In this document: positions 32,635 through 40,973 of the stretch, in pieces | Numbering within the stretch: position 1 is the first letter of the stretch | Layout: the number at the start of each line of letters is the position of its first letter | From: Clostridia bacterium | GTDB taxonomy: Bacteria; Bacillota_A; Clostridia; Oscillospirales; CAG-272 | Length of the DNA stretch: 64,000 bases | Reading direction: 5' to 3' | NCBI GenBank assembly: GCA_017466455.1 | Contig: JAFTUD010000013.1 | Coordinates: 1-64,000 of the forward strand | Notes under the pieces: generated by a model | What the model saw: only the letters and a program-made list of their open reading frames with translations | Told to the model about the DNA's origin: nothing | The model's database searches: none | Position numbers and translations under genes: made by a program

Positions 32635-34335
32635 ATGTTTGATATTGCAAGAGATCCCAAGCTTTGGGAAAAAGTAAGGACCGATGAGGCGTTTGCGCGC
32701 CACAGAAGGGAAATTAAGGCGAAGTACGACAAGGCGTTTCAAAAGGCGCCAAGGGCAGCTACTGCATGGCAGGTGCTTGATTTTCCGAATGTCAGCGGAC
32801 CCGACACATTCAATCAGCTTCAATCCTGTGCGCTTTTAGCGCTCATCTATCCCGACAATGAGGAATATTACAGAAATCTTGTCGAGGTGGTTTGGGAGAT
32901 TTGTAACGAATATACATGGGCGCCACTCGGTCACTATAACAGCTACTATGACCGCACGCCCGCAGACTTTGACCCCGGTCTTATAGACATTTACGGCGCG
33001 TCGCTCGGCTTCTCTATGGCGGAGATTAAGTCACTGTTCAAGGATAGATTCCCAAAATTGCTTGTTGACAGAATGACATATGAGATAAGACGGCACACAA
33101 TAGAGCCTTATATCACAAGAAAATTCTTCTGGGAGAACCACGGAAACAACTGGACCGCCGTTTGCACGGGTGCGGTTGGCGGTGCGCTTATGTATGAGGA
33201 CCCAGAGGAATTTAAGCGTCAGCTTCCGCGACTTCAGGCGTCAATGCAAAACTATCTTGATAGCTATGATGATGACGGAATGTGCGTTGAGGGCACGGCT
33301 TACTGGGGCTTCGGCTTCGGATTCTTTGCGGTTTACGCAACGCTCCTTCGTGAGTTTTCAAACGGTGAGTATGACTGGCTCGCTAACCCGAAGGTTAAGT
33401 CAATTTCTCAATTTGTTCAGAAGATGTTTTTACAGCCTAATGTGCTTGCACTGTTCAGTGATGTAAATATTCACGAGGGCTACTGGGTTGGACTTCCTCA
33501 TATGCTAAAGAACTTCTACGGCGATGCTATCGAAAATCTGCCAGAGGATCAAGCGACAATTATCACCTATGCGCACTGGGCATTTGCGGTACGCTCTACT
33601 GTTTATTACAATCCCGATTATGTTTCTAAGGCGCTAAAGAATGCGACCTACTCCGCCCCTGTGTCTAACTACTTTACAAAGCGCACGGACAACTACGGTC
33701 TTGCGTTCAAGGGTGGAAACCATTGGGAGAGCCACAACCATCAGGATGTTGGCTCATTCATTCTTGCAAGGAACAACCGTCAGATCTTTTGCGATTTCGG
33801 ATACATAGGTCCGGGCAACTGGCCGGGATATCAAAGCAATCGCCGTAACGAGTACTTCCAGCCCTCATCGTTCTCGCACAACCTTCCTTACTTTAACGGC
33901 AAGGGTCAGGGCGGTCCTTGGGAGGGTAAGGCAAGGGCTGTTTACAACGAAGCCGAGGGCACGGTTTATATGGACTTTACTCACGGATATGATGTTGACA
34001 CAGTTCATACTACGCTTAAAAAGGCAGAGCGCACGCTCACCCCTACTGATGATAAGATAGGAATTTACGACAGATACGAATTTTCCGAAAAGCCTGTTAT
34101 CGTTGAGCGCTTTGTTACAACGATTAAGCCTCGCATTGAGGGAAATTGCGTAATTCTTGACGATGTACGCTTCACGCTTGAAAGCGATGCTACTCTAAAT
34201 GTTGTCGAGCAACCATATGTTGACCAGCTACCCGATGAAAACGGAAGCTACAACAAGATTTGCTATCTCCTTGACTACACCTTGGCTGATGGCGTAATGG
34301 AATTTAAGGCGACAATCGACTTTATAAACGACTGA
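32635..34335 (+). CDS. Heparinase II/III-like protein B
   Basis: 566 residues from the ATG at 32635, chosen because TAAGGAG precedes it and the paralogue begins the same way; the frame opens 45 codons earlier across the promoter. Layout matches protein A: toroid with NEEYYRNLVEVVWEICNEYT and LGHYNSYYDRTPADFDP, FWENHGNNWTAVC, then the catalytic sandwich with GGNHWESHNHQDVGSF. It differs in having Trp in place of Asn-Gly before ESHNH and a GPGNWPGYQSNRRNE loop, so it may prefer another substrate. No signal peptide. It is first of a rightward set with the GH78-like gene 20 bases downstream. Confidence 0.88.
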   Translation: MFDIARDPKLWEKVRTDEAFARHRREIKAKYDKAFQKAPRAATAWQVLDFPNVSGPDTFNQLQSCALLALIYPDNEEYYRNLVEVVWEICNEYTWAPLGHYNSYYDRTPADFDPGLIDIYGASLGFSMAEIKSLFKDRFPKLLVDRMTYEIRRHTIEPYITRKFFWENHGNNWTAVCTGAVGGALMYEDPEEFKRQLPRLQASMQNYLDSYDDDGMCVEGTAYWGFGFGFFAVYATLLREFSNGEYDWLANPKVKSISQFVQKMFLQPNVLALFSDVNIHEGYWVGLPHMLKNFYGDAIENLPEDQATIITYAHWAFAVRSTVYYNPDYVSKALKNATYSAPVSNYFTKRTDNYGLAFKGGNHWESHNHQDVGSFILARNNRQIFCDFGYIGPGNWPGYQSNRRNEYFQPSSFSHNLPYFNGKGQGGPWEGKARAVYNEAEGTVYMDFTHGYDVDTVHTTLKKAERTLTPTDDKIGIYDRYEFSEKPVIVERFVTTIKPRIEGNCVILDDVRFTLESDATLNVVEQPYVDQLPDENGSYNKICYLLDYTLADGVMEFKATIDFIND

Positions 34336-34355
34336 TGAACAATTAAGGATTTTAT

Positions 34356-36257
34356 ATGGTATTTGAAAACTCTAAATTTATATGGATAAATGACAGTGAG
34401 TGTGTTGATACCTATGCCGAATTTTATACTAATCTACAAATCGCAGGCGTGCCTGCGATTTGTAATATATCGGTTGACGGTGATTACACGCTTTTCATAA
34501 ATGGGCGTTATGTGTCAAGCGGTCAATATGGCGACTATGAGCATTACAAGTCCTATGATGTGATTGATATTAGCGATTTTGTGCATACGGGGGACAACGA
34601 TTTTGCGGTGCTTTGCTGGCACTTTGGCGCGGACTCCTCTCGCTACAAGAAATACGATGCAGGCGTGATTTTTGAGGTTAGGTGTGGGGACAGAGTTGTC
34701 CTTACAAGTGATGAAAGCGTGCTTGCAAGGAAAAGTCCGTCATATGTAAGCGGACTTAAAAGATGGATTTCCCCTCAGCTTGGTTTTTCGTTCAGATACG
34801 ATGCGACAAAAGAGGATAAATGGCTACTTGGCAAGGGTGAGGGCTTTGAAAAAGCCGTACCTGTGTCTAAAAAATGCACATTTATTCCCCGTCCGATAAA
34901 AAAGCAATCGCTTGGCGAGGTTGCTTGGGCAAAGCCTGTGATTGAGCATGAGAAAACCGTTGTTTACGACCTCGGAAAAGAATTTGTCGGTATTGTCACA
35001 CTCGAAGTTGGCGGTGACGGTGAAATAAATGTTTCGTGGGGTGAATGCCTTGAAAATGGACATGTAAAGCGCACTCCCGATTGGCACGATTTTAGTTTTG
35101 ATTATGTATGCGGTGGCGATGGAAAATACACAAATTATATGCTACGCATAGCGTGCAGGTATCTTGAAATTACGACACAGGGGTCGGTAAATGTTAAAAA
35201 AATCGGTGTAATTCCGCAATTTTATGAAGTTAAAGAATTGCCCTACGACTTTACTTCGGGCATTGACAAAGATATATACAAAATTTGCCTAAACACCTTG
35301 CGCCTTTGCATGATGGAGCATTATGTTGATTGCCCTTGGCGTGAGCAATGCTTATATGCTTATGACTCACGAAATCAAATGCTTTGCGGTTACTATGCGT
35401 TTGAGGGTGGCAATTTTGAGTATGCACGATCAAATCTTAAGCTGCTCGCTAAGAGTCAGCGTGATGATGGACTGCTTGCAATTTGCTCACCCTGTGGCGT
35501 TAATCTTGCCATTCCGTCGTTCTCATTGCACTTTATAACTGCGGTAAGAGAATATTTTGAGCATTCGGGCGATATTTCGCTATTTGACGAACTCAAAGAA
35601 ACTGTAAAAGGCATTCTCGATGCGTTTTTGGCGCGTGAGGAAAATGGACTTATAAACCGATTCGATGCTGACGGGTACTGGAATTTTTACGATTGGTCAC
35701 CATATATTGACGGTGAAATCGGAAGAAAACAGGCAAGCGGTGCGGATTTAATGCTAAATTCGCTTATCATTCTATCACTAAAATCTTATAAGACGCTTTG
35801 CTTAGCGCAGGGCTCAACATTTGAATACGACAAAACGCTTTCTCGCATAATGGAAGCGACAAAAGAGCGCTTTTTCGACACATCATCGGGTTTTTTCCGT
35901 TTCAACGACTCGGTTGATGCTCCGTTGGAGCTTCCAAACTCACTCGCCATTCTTTGCGGACTTGCAACCGATGATGAGGCAAAGAAAATTTGCGAGGCGA
36001 TTTCCAAAAAGGAACTCGGCTACTCTTCGCTTTCGATGAAATGCTTTAAGTATGATGCTATGCTACAAACGGATAGAGAAAAATATGCTCCCATAATTCT
36101 TGACGATATTCGTGCCACATACGAAAAAATGATTCCCGTTGGCACGGTTTGGGAAACGGAAATCGGCTCAAGCGACTTTAATAACGCAGGTAGCCTTTGC
36201 CACGGTTGGAGCTCTATTCCGATATTCTATTACCATAAAATATTGAAAAATGCCTAA
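34356..36257 (+). CDS. GH78-type alpha-L-rhamnosidase-like protein
   Basis: 633 residues, shorter than most GH78 enzymes (over 800). N-terminal beta domains include YTLFINGRYVSSGQYGDYEH, the usual start of the rhamnosidase carbohydrate-binding module. A linker strand YDLGKEFVGIVTLEV precedes the alpha/alpha barrel, which holds HYVDCPWREQCLYAYDSRN (the GH78 acid region) and later GTVWETE with the catalytic glutamate. The C-terminal beta domain is cut short, ending about HGWSSIPIFYYHKIL. It probably removes alpha-L-rhamnose, or a related 6-deoxy-sugar, in the cytoplasm. AAGGA precedes the ATG. It overlaps no neighbour but follows heparinase-like protein B closely. Confidence 0.82.
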   Translation: MVFENSKFIWINDSECVDTYAEFYTNLQIAGVPAICNISVDGDYTLFINGRYVSSGQYGDYEHYKSYDVIDISDFVHTGDNDFAVLCWHFGADSSRYKKYDAGVIFEVRCGDRVVLTSDESVLARKSPSYVSGLKRWISPQLGFSFRYDATKEDKWLLGKGEGFEKAVPVSKKCTFIPRPIKKQSLGEVAWAKPVIEHEKTVVYDLGKEFVGIVTLEVGGDGEINVSWGECLENGHVKRTPDWHDFSFDYVCGGDGKYTNYMLRIACRYLEITTQGSVNVKKIGVIPQFYEVKELPYDFTSGIDKDIYKICLNTLRLCMMEHYVDCPWREQCLYAYDSRNQMLCGYYAFEGGNFEYARSNLKLLAKSQRDDGLLAICSPCGVNLAIPSFSLHFITAVREYFEHSGDISLFDELKETVKGILDAFLAREENGLINRFDADGYWNFYDWSPYIDGEIGRKQASGADLMLNSLIILSLKSYKTLCLAQGSTFEYDKTLSRIMEATKERFFDTSSGFFRFNDSVDAPLELPNSLAILCGLATDDEAKKICEAISKKELGYSSLSMKCFKYDAMLQTDREKYAPIILDDIRATYEKMIPVGTVWETEIGSSDFNNAGSLCHGWSSIPIFYYHKILKNA

Positions 36258-36306
36258 TTTTTTAGACAGTATTATAATTTGACAATTAAACAGCGAGGTT
36301 GTGACA

Positions 36307-37050
36307 ATGATATTTAAGCTTTGGTCGGTTGTGCATTTTTTATATTTGCTATCGCCGTTCATAATCTTCACAGGTATTTATTTTTTGATTAAAAATCGCT
36401 CGGAAAGAACGAAATATATAGTCGGCGTGGTGCTTGGCTCGCTTTCCGTGCTTGTCCTTCTTGTTAGGAATATAGACATTTTTATCCGTCAGGGCTGGGA
36501 GGTTGAGGTCATTCCCTTGCAGGTGTGCCATATAGGAAGCCTTGTTGCGGGTATTGCCTTGATTACAAAGCGAAAATGGCTGATTATAACATCATTTTGC
36601 TTTAATATGATTCCTGCGTTTTTGGCGATGGTTTTTGCCGATTCGTTAGCTAATTACGATACGCTACTGAAAATTCGCGCGCAGGCATATGTTTGGGGGC
36701 ATATTCTCATTGTGGTTTGCGCACTGTACGGAGTTATTGTGCTTTTACCGAAGCTCACAAAGAGGGATTTGGCATATTCGCTTGCCTTTGTCGGCGGTAT
36801 GGCTACTACTGCGGTTATATGCAATTCCGCATTTCGCGCACTGCTTGACTGGACTCCGAACTATTTCTATCTGTACGACTATAAGGGAACGCCACTGAAA
36901 TTCCTTTATAAGGTATTCCCTACCTCATCGTACGGTTGGTTTTCAATCAACTGGTTCTATGTGCTTACACTGCTTGCAGTGTTCGTTGCGGTGTTTATAG
37001 GACTGTTCTTCCTTGCAAGGCTGATTGTAAAAAGGCTACGCAAGGATTGA
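36307..37050 (+). CDS. YwaF/TMEM164-like membrane protein
   Basis: 247 residues with about seven membrane helices; the ATG at 36307 is preferred over a GTG at 36301 because GAGG lies 8 bases before it. Family features are the QVCHIGSLVAG segment in helix 3, AYVWGHILIVVCALYG in helix 5 and a late NYFYLYDYKGTPLKF loop. The family (TIGR02206-like) is widespread in Firmicutes, with no settled role there. It is 49 bases after the GH78-like gene and may be co-transcribed, but it has no evident part in glycan use. A strong terminator follows. Confidence 0.8.
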   Translation: MIFKLWSVVHFLYLLSPFIIFTGIYFLIKNRSERTKYIVGVVLGSLSVLVLLVRNIDIFIRQGWEVEVIPLQVCHIGSLVAGIALITKRKWLIITSFCFNMIPAFLAMVFADSLANYDTLLKIRAQAYVWGHILIVVCALYGVIVLLPKLTKRDLAYSLAFVGGMATTAVICNSAFRALLDWTPNYFYLYDYKGTPLKFLYKVFPTSSYGWFSINWFYVLTLLAVFVAVFIGLFFLARLIVKRLRKD

Positions 37051-37061
37051 AAACAAGCATA

Positions 37062-37090
37062 AAAAAATCGGCTTAAAAAGCCGATTTTTT
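37062..37090. terminator. Bidirectional terminator
   Basis: AAAAAATCGGCTT/AAGCCGATTTTTT with an AAA loop, between convergent genes. The same sequence, with a slightly different loop, recurs at 39597-39627. Confidence 0.9.
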
Positions 37091-37113
37091 GTTTTTTAAT
37101 TTTATTTCGCAAA

Positions 37114-37524
37114 TTACAACTCAATGATAGAAGCACCCTGTTCCATAGCGCTCCTTACCCTTAGCAACGCTTCAACAGCCTCTTCTCTGCTTTGATAATG
37201 CGCAATATTCTCCCAACAAGAAATTCTTGTCTGAATCATTAAAGAAGAACCATCAACACGAAGTCCGCCATGACAAACAAGAAGCTTGGATTTGTCGGGA
37301 CTAAGCACCTTCATACGCTGTATTGGTCTAACAGCTGTTCCGTCTTTAAGAACAAATTCAAATTCAGAAAAGCTTTCACTAAGCACCTCGGGAATTATAT
37401 CTTGAACAGCGCAAGTAACGCAAGACTCAATTTGCTCGCTCAAGGTATCCTCAATAAGCTGTTCCAAGCTCAGGGATAGCTCATCCACAATGCTTTCTAT
37501 GTCAAAATCCTTGTTTTCTTCCAT
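37114..37524 (-). CDS. Hypothetical acidic protein
   Basis: 136 residues. The first 65 are acidic and helical (DIESIVDELSLSLEQLIEDT, EQIESCVTCAVQDIIPEVLS); the rest looks like a small beta domain (FEFVLKDGTAVRPIQRMKVL, LLVCHGGLRVDGSSLMIQTR) ending in an amphipathic helix (REEAVEALLRVRSAMEQ). No signal peptide or membrane span. The beta part could be a ligand-binding or PH-like fold, but I do not recognise it. It begins 15 bases after the stop of the upstream LRR lipoprotein, so the two are one transcript; AAGGGGG precedes the ATG. Confidence 0.7.
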   Translation of the reverse strand: MEENKDFDIESIVDELSLSLEQLIEDTLSEQIESCVTCAVQDIIPEVLSESFSEFEFVLKDGTAVRPIQRMKVLSPDKSKLLVCHGGLRVDGSSLMIQTRISCWENIAHYQSREEAVEALLRVRSAMEQGASIIEL

Positions 37525-37539
37525 TAAATCTTGCCCCCT

Positions 37540-39330
37540 TTATTGCTTTGCGCGTGGGGTGATGTATGCGGTGTTGCTACCCTTTTCGTAGACTACGCCA
37601 TCACGGGTTTCGTAGGTGTCGCTATTTTCGATTGTGATTTTTTCAAGCATCGTGCAGTTGCCAAAGCCCATTCTATCAAGGCTTTCTATGTTTCCAAGGA
37701 AGGTAATCTCAGTAACATACAGTGCGCGTGAGAATGCAAAGTAGTCAACGCTTGTTACCGTGGCGGGGATTTCAAGCTTTCCGTCAACTCCGCTTGGAAC
37801 AAAGATGATTTTATCAAGCGCCTTGGTATAAAGCACTCCGTCCCTAACATCAAATGCGGTATTTGACTGCGCTACGCTAACGCTTTCAAGGCTTGAATAC
37901 TCAAATGCGCCCTCGTTAATTTCGGTAACGGTTGCGGGAAGCTCATAGCTACCGCTTATCTTGGCGGGCATAATCACGAGCTTAGTTTTATCCTTGTTAT
38001 AAAGCACGCCGTTTTCATCTACGCTAAGGTATTCGCCAACGCCGTTTTGGTCAAAGTCCATTGTAAATTGACTTATTGCGCTCATATTCGCATCTCTTAC
38101 AAAGAGCTTACAGCGCTTATCAAGCACGACAAGTCCGTTCATATGGTCGGAATCAATGGCAACGAGGAAGGGGTTTTCATCATTACCTATATAGTCACAT
38201 GTGCCATAATTTGTAGTATCTAATTTTCCGTACGGAAGGGCATAATAATCAATTTGCTCTATCGAATTGGGAATAGATACATCATACATATTTGAGCAAG
38301 AAAGAAATGCCTGCATTTCTATTTTCTCAACGCCCTCGCAAATATGCACGCGCTCAATGGTTGTCATGTTCATAAAGGCGCGCTTTGCAATAGTCTTAAC
38401 GCTCTTTCCGTCAATCTCCGATGGAATTACAAGTATTTCGGGGGCTGTGCCGTCGTAGCCTGTGATTGTCAGCTCTCCGTTTGATTCGGTATATGTGAAT
38501 TTGCTCACATCTACATCAAGCATCTTTGCATAAAGCTTGCTTGGCTCCTCATATTGATCCCATTCGCTCGCGCTAAGTCCCGAAAAATCAGAGGTCTTAT
38601 ACCAGCGTACAAAATACTGTGTGCTTTGCGCGCTTGTTGTAATATCAACGGGGTCAAGCTCGTCAAGAGGGATACGGAAGGTATCGGTTGCCGAGGTATA
38701 TACGGTCTTCCAAAGCTCGCCGTTTACATAAAGCTCAACGGGAATACCGACTGTTTCTATGACGGTTACGCTTACACTTGTGCTTTTTCCGTTGGGGGCT
38801 GTGACTGTAATTGTAGCATTGCCCGCCTTAACTCCTGTAACGGTTGCCATATAAGAGTAGGTCGGATTTGCCTCAACTGTTGCTACGCTCGGGTCGGAGC
38901 TTGACCAAACGAGTCCTATTCTATCTACCCCAAGTGGCTCACAGCCTGCGGTAAGGCTCGCACTCTTGCCCTCATAAATTTCATCGTTGGAAATCATTAT
39001 GCTAACGGGGGTTAGCGGGCTTGGCGATTGCGTTTGGCTCTCGGTCTGCGACTCGCTTTCCTTTTCCGTTTCGCTCTCACTTACACGCTCGCTTTCTCTC
39101 TCGGCGGAGCTTTCACTCTCGGTGTCAGATGAGGTGCTTTCGCCTTCTATCTCGCTTGAGCCTTGGCTCTCGCTTTCAGTTGATGAGCCACTTTGCGACT
39201 CGCTCTCACTGCTTACCTCGCTCTGACTTTCACTCTCGCTTGATGACTCGCTATCCTCATCACAGGATACGAAAACAAGGCAAAGCGCAAGAAGTAACGA
39301 TAATATAATAGATAAAACCTTGATTTTCAT
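37540..39330 (-). CDS. Lipoprotein with Ser/Glu stalk, Ig-like domain and LRR_5 solenoid
   Basis: 596 residues: lipoprotein signal to Cys23 (FVSC), a Ser/Glu/Gln stalk to about residue 107, then a bacterial Ig-like (Big_2) domain of about 80 residues with VWSSSDPSVATVEAN and VKAGNATITVTAPNG. A short beta domain follows (VELYVNGELWKT, YFVRWYKTSDFSG). LRR_5 units run from about 300 to the end (IAKRAFMNMTTIERVHICEG, INEGAFEYSSLESVSV) with DGVLYNKDKTKLVIMPA-type insert units. Stalk plus Ig domain would project the solenoid away from the membrane, which fits an adhesin-like receptor. Its promoter contains a ten-G spacer and its leader contains hairpin chain E, so expression may be switchable. Confidence 0.9.
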   Translation of the reverse strand: MKIKVLSIILSLLLALCLVFVSCDEDSESSSESESQSEVSSESESQSGSSTESESQGSSEIEGESTSSDTESESSAERESERVSESETEKESESQTESQTQSPSPLTPVSIMISNDEIYEGKSASLTAGCEPLGVDRIGLVWSSSDPSVATVEANPTYSYMATVTGVKAGNATITVTAPNGKSTSVSVTVIETVGIPVELYVNGELWKTVYTSATDTFRIPLDELDPVDITTSAQSTQYFVRWYKTSDFSGLSASEWDQYEEPSKLYAKMLDVDVSKFTYTESNGELTITGYDGTAPEILVIPSEIDGKSVKTIAKRAFMNMTTIERVHICEGVEKIEMQAFLSCSNMYDVSIPNSIEQIDYYALPYGKLDTTNYGTCDYIGNDENPFLVAIDSDHMNGLVVLDKRCKLFVRDANMSAISQFTMDFDQNGVGEYLSVDENGVLYNKDKTKLVIMPAKISGSYELPATVTEINEGAFEYSSLESVSVAQSNTAFDVRDGVLYTKALDKIIFVPSGVDGKLEIPATVTSVDYFAFSRALYVTEITFLGNIESLDRMGFGNCTMLEKITIENSDTYETRDGVVYEKGSNTAYITPRAKQ

Positions 39331-39343
39331 TGTATTTCTCCTT

Positions 39344-39510
39344 TTTTGTATACCGTTTATTAAATTATATCTATCTCAACCAAAGGGAGAGATGGCATAT
39401 CATCACGGCAAAGCCGTGTATATCATCAGTCATTTATGACTGCATCTCATCAACACGCAAGTGTTGTATTGACAAACGCCCATTTTGTATATACTGCCTA
39501 TTAAATTATA
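39344..39510. repeat. Hairpin chain E within a direct repeat
   Basis: Two imperfect direct repeats starting TTTTGTATA and ending TATTAAATTATA (39344-39369 and 39483-39510) flank a chain of three hairpins: CACGGC/GCCGTG with loop AAA, CAGTCAT/ATGACTG with loop TT, and CAACAC/GTGTTG with loop GCAA. Linkers are ATATCATC and ATCTCATC. The hairpin CACGGC/GCCGTG plus GTATATCATC matches chain A at 6762 in inverted orientation. The chain occupies most of the 5' leader of the leftward LRR lipoprotein gene. This and the promoter account for the 316-base gap. Confidence 0.75.
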
Positions 39511-39534
39511 CCCCCCCCCCGAGCAAAAAGTCAA
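39505..39534 (-). promoter_or_regulatory. Promoter with a ten-G spacer (candidate phase-variable)
   Basis: On the minus strand TTGACT (39529-39534), an 18-base spacer made of TTTTGCTC plus ten G, then TATAAT (39505-39510). Gain or loss of one or two G would move the spacer between about 16 and 20 bases. Transcription would begin near 39498, giving a leader of about 168 bases. Confidence 0.75.
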
Positions 39535-39536
39535 TA

Positions 39537-39564
39537 CCCTTGGGATAAAAAGTTTCCCCATGGG
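39537..39564 (-). promoter_or_regulatory. Pair of CCCWTGGG sites upstream of the ten-G promoter
   Basis: CCCTTGGG (39537-39544) and CCCATGGG (39557-39564), each followed by ATAAAA, with centres 20 bases apart, about 42 and 62 bases before the predicted transcription start. The spacing suits a dimeric activator or repressor on one face of the helix. Confidence 0.45.
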
Positions 39565-39596
39565 ATAAAATGTTGATTGCTTATATTAAACGAAAC

Positions 39597-39627
39597 AAAA
39601 AATCGGCTTGAAAAGCCGATTTTTTTG
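39597..39627. terminator. Terminator of the GH29-GH92 operon
   Basis: AAAAAATCGGCTT/AAGCCGATTTTTTT stem, 20 bases beyond the GH29 stop codon. Nearly identical to the terminator at 37062-37090. Confidence 0.9.
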
Positions 39628-39646
39628 TGTTTGATTTTGTGAAAAA

Positions 39647-40960
39647 TTATTTTAGGAATACCTCGATTACGGGGACAACGACATCGGGCTTTACGGGTGG
39701 GATTTTGAAGGCTACGAGTCCTTCGCTTTCGGTTTTTGACTCGCTGAAGTGGTCAACCTTGCCCTCGGTATAGAGGATTTCGCTTCCGTCGTGAAGGAAT
39801 TGCGCATAGTCAATTTTTCCGCTAAGCCCCTCAAATTCAAGGAAGGCGTACGGATATTCTATCAGGTGGATATAGAGGCGCTTGCCGTCCTCGCTTTGGG
39901 TCAGGCGAGTGCCACGGGGAGCTACAAATTCGGGCTCTGCCATTGTACAGCCGTAGATTGAGCGAGAGTTATATTTCATCCACTCGGCATACACGCCAAG
40001 GGCGTTTTCCGCGCGCTTATCAAGGTAACCGCGGTGTGTCGGTCCTACATTCATAAGAAGGTTTCCGCCGATACAAACGGTATTTATGAGCATATCAATG
40101 AGCATCTTTGGTGATTTCCATGTTGACTCATCACGGTGGTAGCCCCAAGAGCCCGAGAAGGTCTGACAAGCCTCCCATGTTACAAGCTCGCCCGTTTCGC
40201 CGTGGGTTACCCATCTCATTGGCTGATATTGCTCGGGAGTCCAAATATCGCCCTCAATATCACAGCGGTTATCAATGATGATTCCCGGCTGAAGCTCTCT
40301 TGCGAGGGCAACGAGCTTTTCCGACTCCCAGTCGTCCTTACCCTTACCCTTCATCCACGCGGGGTAGTTGGGGTCGGCTTTGGGATATGAGAAGTCAAAC
40401 CACAAAACATCTATCTTTCCGTAGTTGGTAAGAAGCTCGGTAACCTGATTACGCATATACTCCGCGTAAATCTTCATATTTCTTCCCTTGCTTTGCTCCT
40501 CGGCATCCTTGTCGTAGCGACGGGGGTGGATTGCATCTATTGTAAATTCGGGGTGGTGCCAGTCGATAAGCGAATAGTAAAAGCCTATTCTAATGCCCTC
40601 GGCGCGAAACGCGTCAACATACTCCCTTACAAGGTCACGGCCTGCGGGGGTATTTGTGCATTTGTAGTCGGTATACTTGGTATCGAACATACAAAAGCCC
40701 TCGTGGTGCTTTGTTGTAAGCACGGCGTACTTCATTCCCGCCACCTTTGCCTGTCTTGCCCATTCCTTGGGGTCGTACATATCGGGGTTGAAATACTTAA
40801 AATACTTATCGTATTTCTCATCCGTTATGCACTCGATGTGCTTTATCCATTCATTTCTTGCGGGCATTGCGTAAAGTCCCCAGTGAATGAACATACCAAA
40901 GCGGTCGTGCTCGAACCATTCGGTATTTCCAAGTGTTTTTCTTGTTTTGTAGCTTGACAT
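39647..40960 (-). CDS. GH29-type alpha-L-fucosidase
   Basis: 437 residues. The TIM barrel begins HDRFGMFIHWGLYAMPAR, followed by VLTTKHHEGFCMFDTKYTDY, GFYYSLIDWHHP and the nucleophile strand IDVLWFDFSYP (Asp189). The usual C-terminal beta-sandwich is reduced to about 90 residues. GH29 enzymes retain configuration and remove alpha-L-fucose from a range of linkages. No signal peptide, so it works on imported oligosaccharides, complementing the GH95 enzyme at 30 kb. It lies 13 bases after GH92 in the same transcript, with TAAGGAG before the ATG. Confidence 0.93.
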   Translation of the reverse strand: MSSYKTRKTLGNTEWFEHDRFGMFIHWGLYAMPARNEWIKHIECITDEKYDKYFKYFNPDMYDPKEWARQAKVAGMKYAVLTTKHHEGFCMFDTKYTDYKCTNTPAGRDLVREYVDAFRAEGIRIGFYYSLIDWHHPEFTIDAIHPRRYDKDAEEQSKGRNMKIYAEYMRNQVTELLTNYGKIDVLWFDFSYPKADPNYPAWMKGKGKDDWESEKLVALARELQPGIIIDNRCDIEGDIWTPEQYQPMRWVTHGETGELVTWEACQTFSGSWGYHRDESTWKSPKMLIDMLINTVCIGGNLLMNVGPTHRGYLDKRAENALGVYAEWMKYNSRSIYGCTMAEPEFVAPRGTRLTQSEDGKRLYIHLIEYPYAFLEFEGLSGKIDYAQFLHDGSEILYTEGKVDHFSESKTESEGLVAFKIPPVKPDVVVPVIEVFLK

Positions 40961-40973
40961 TTTTAAATTCTCC

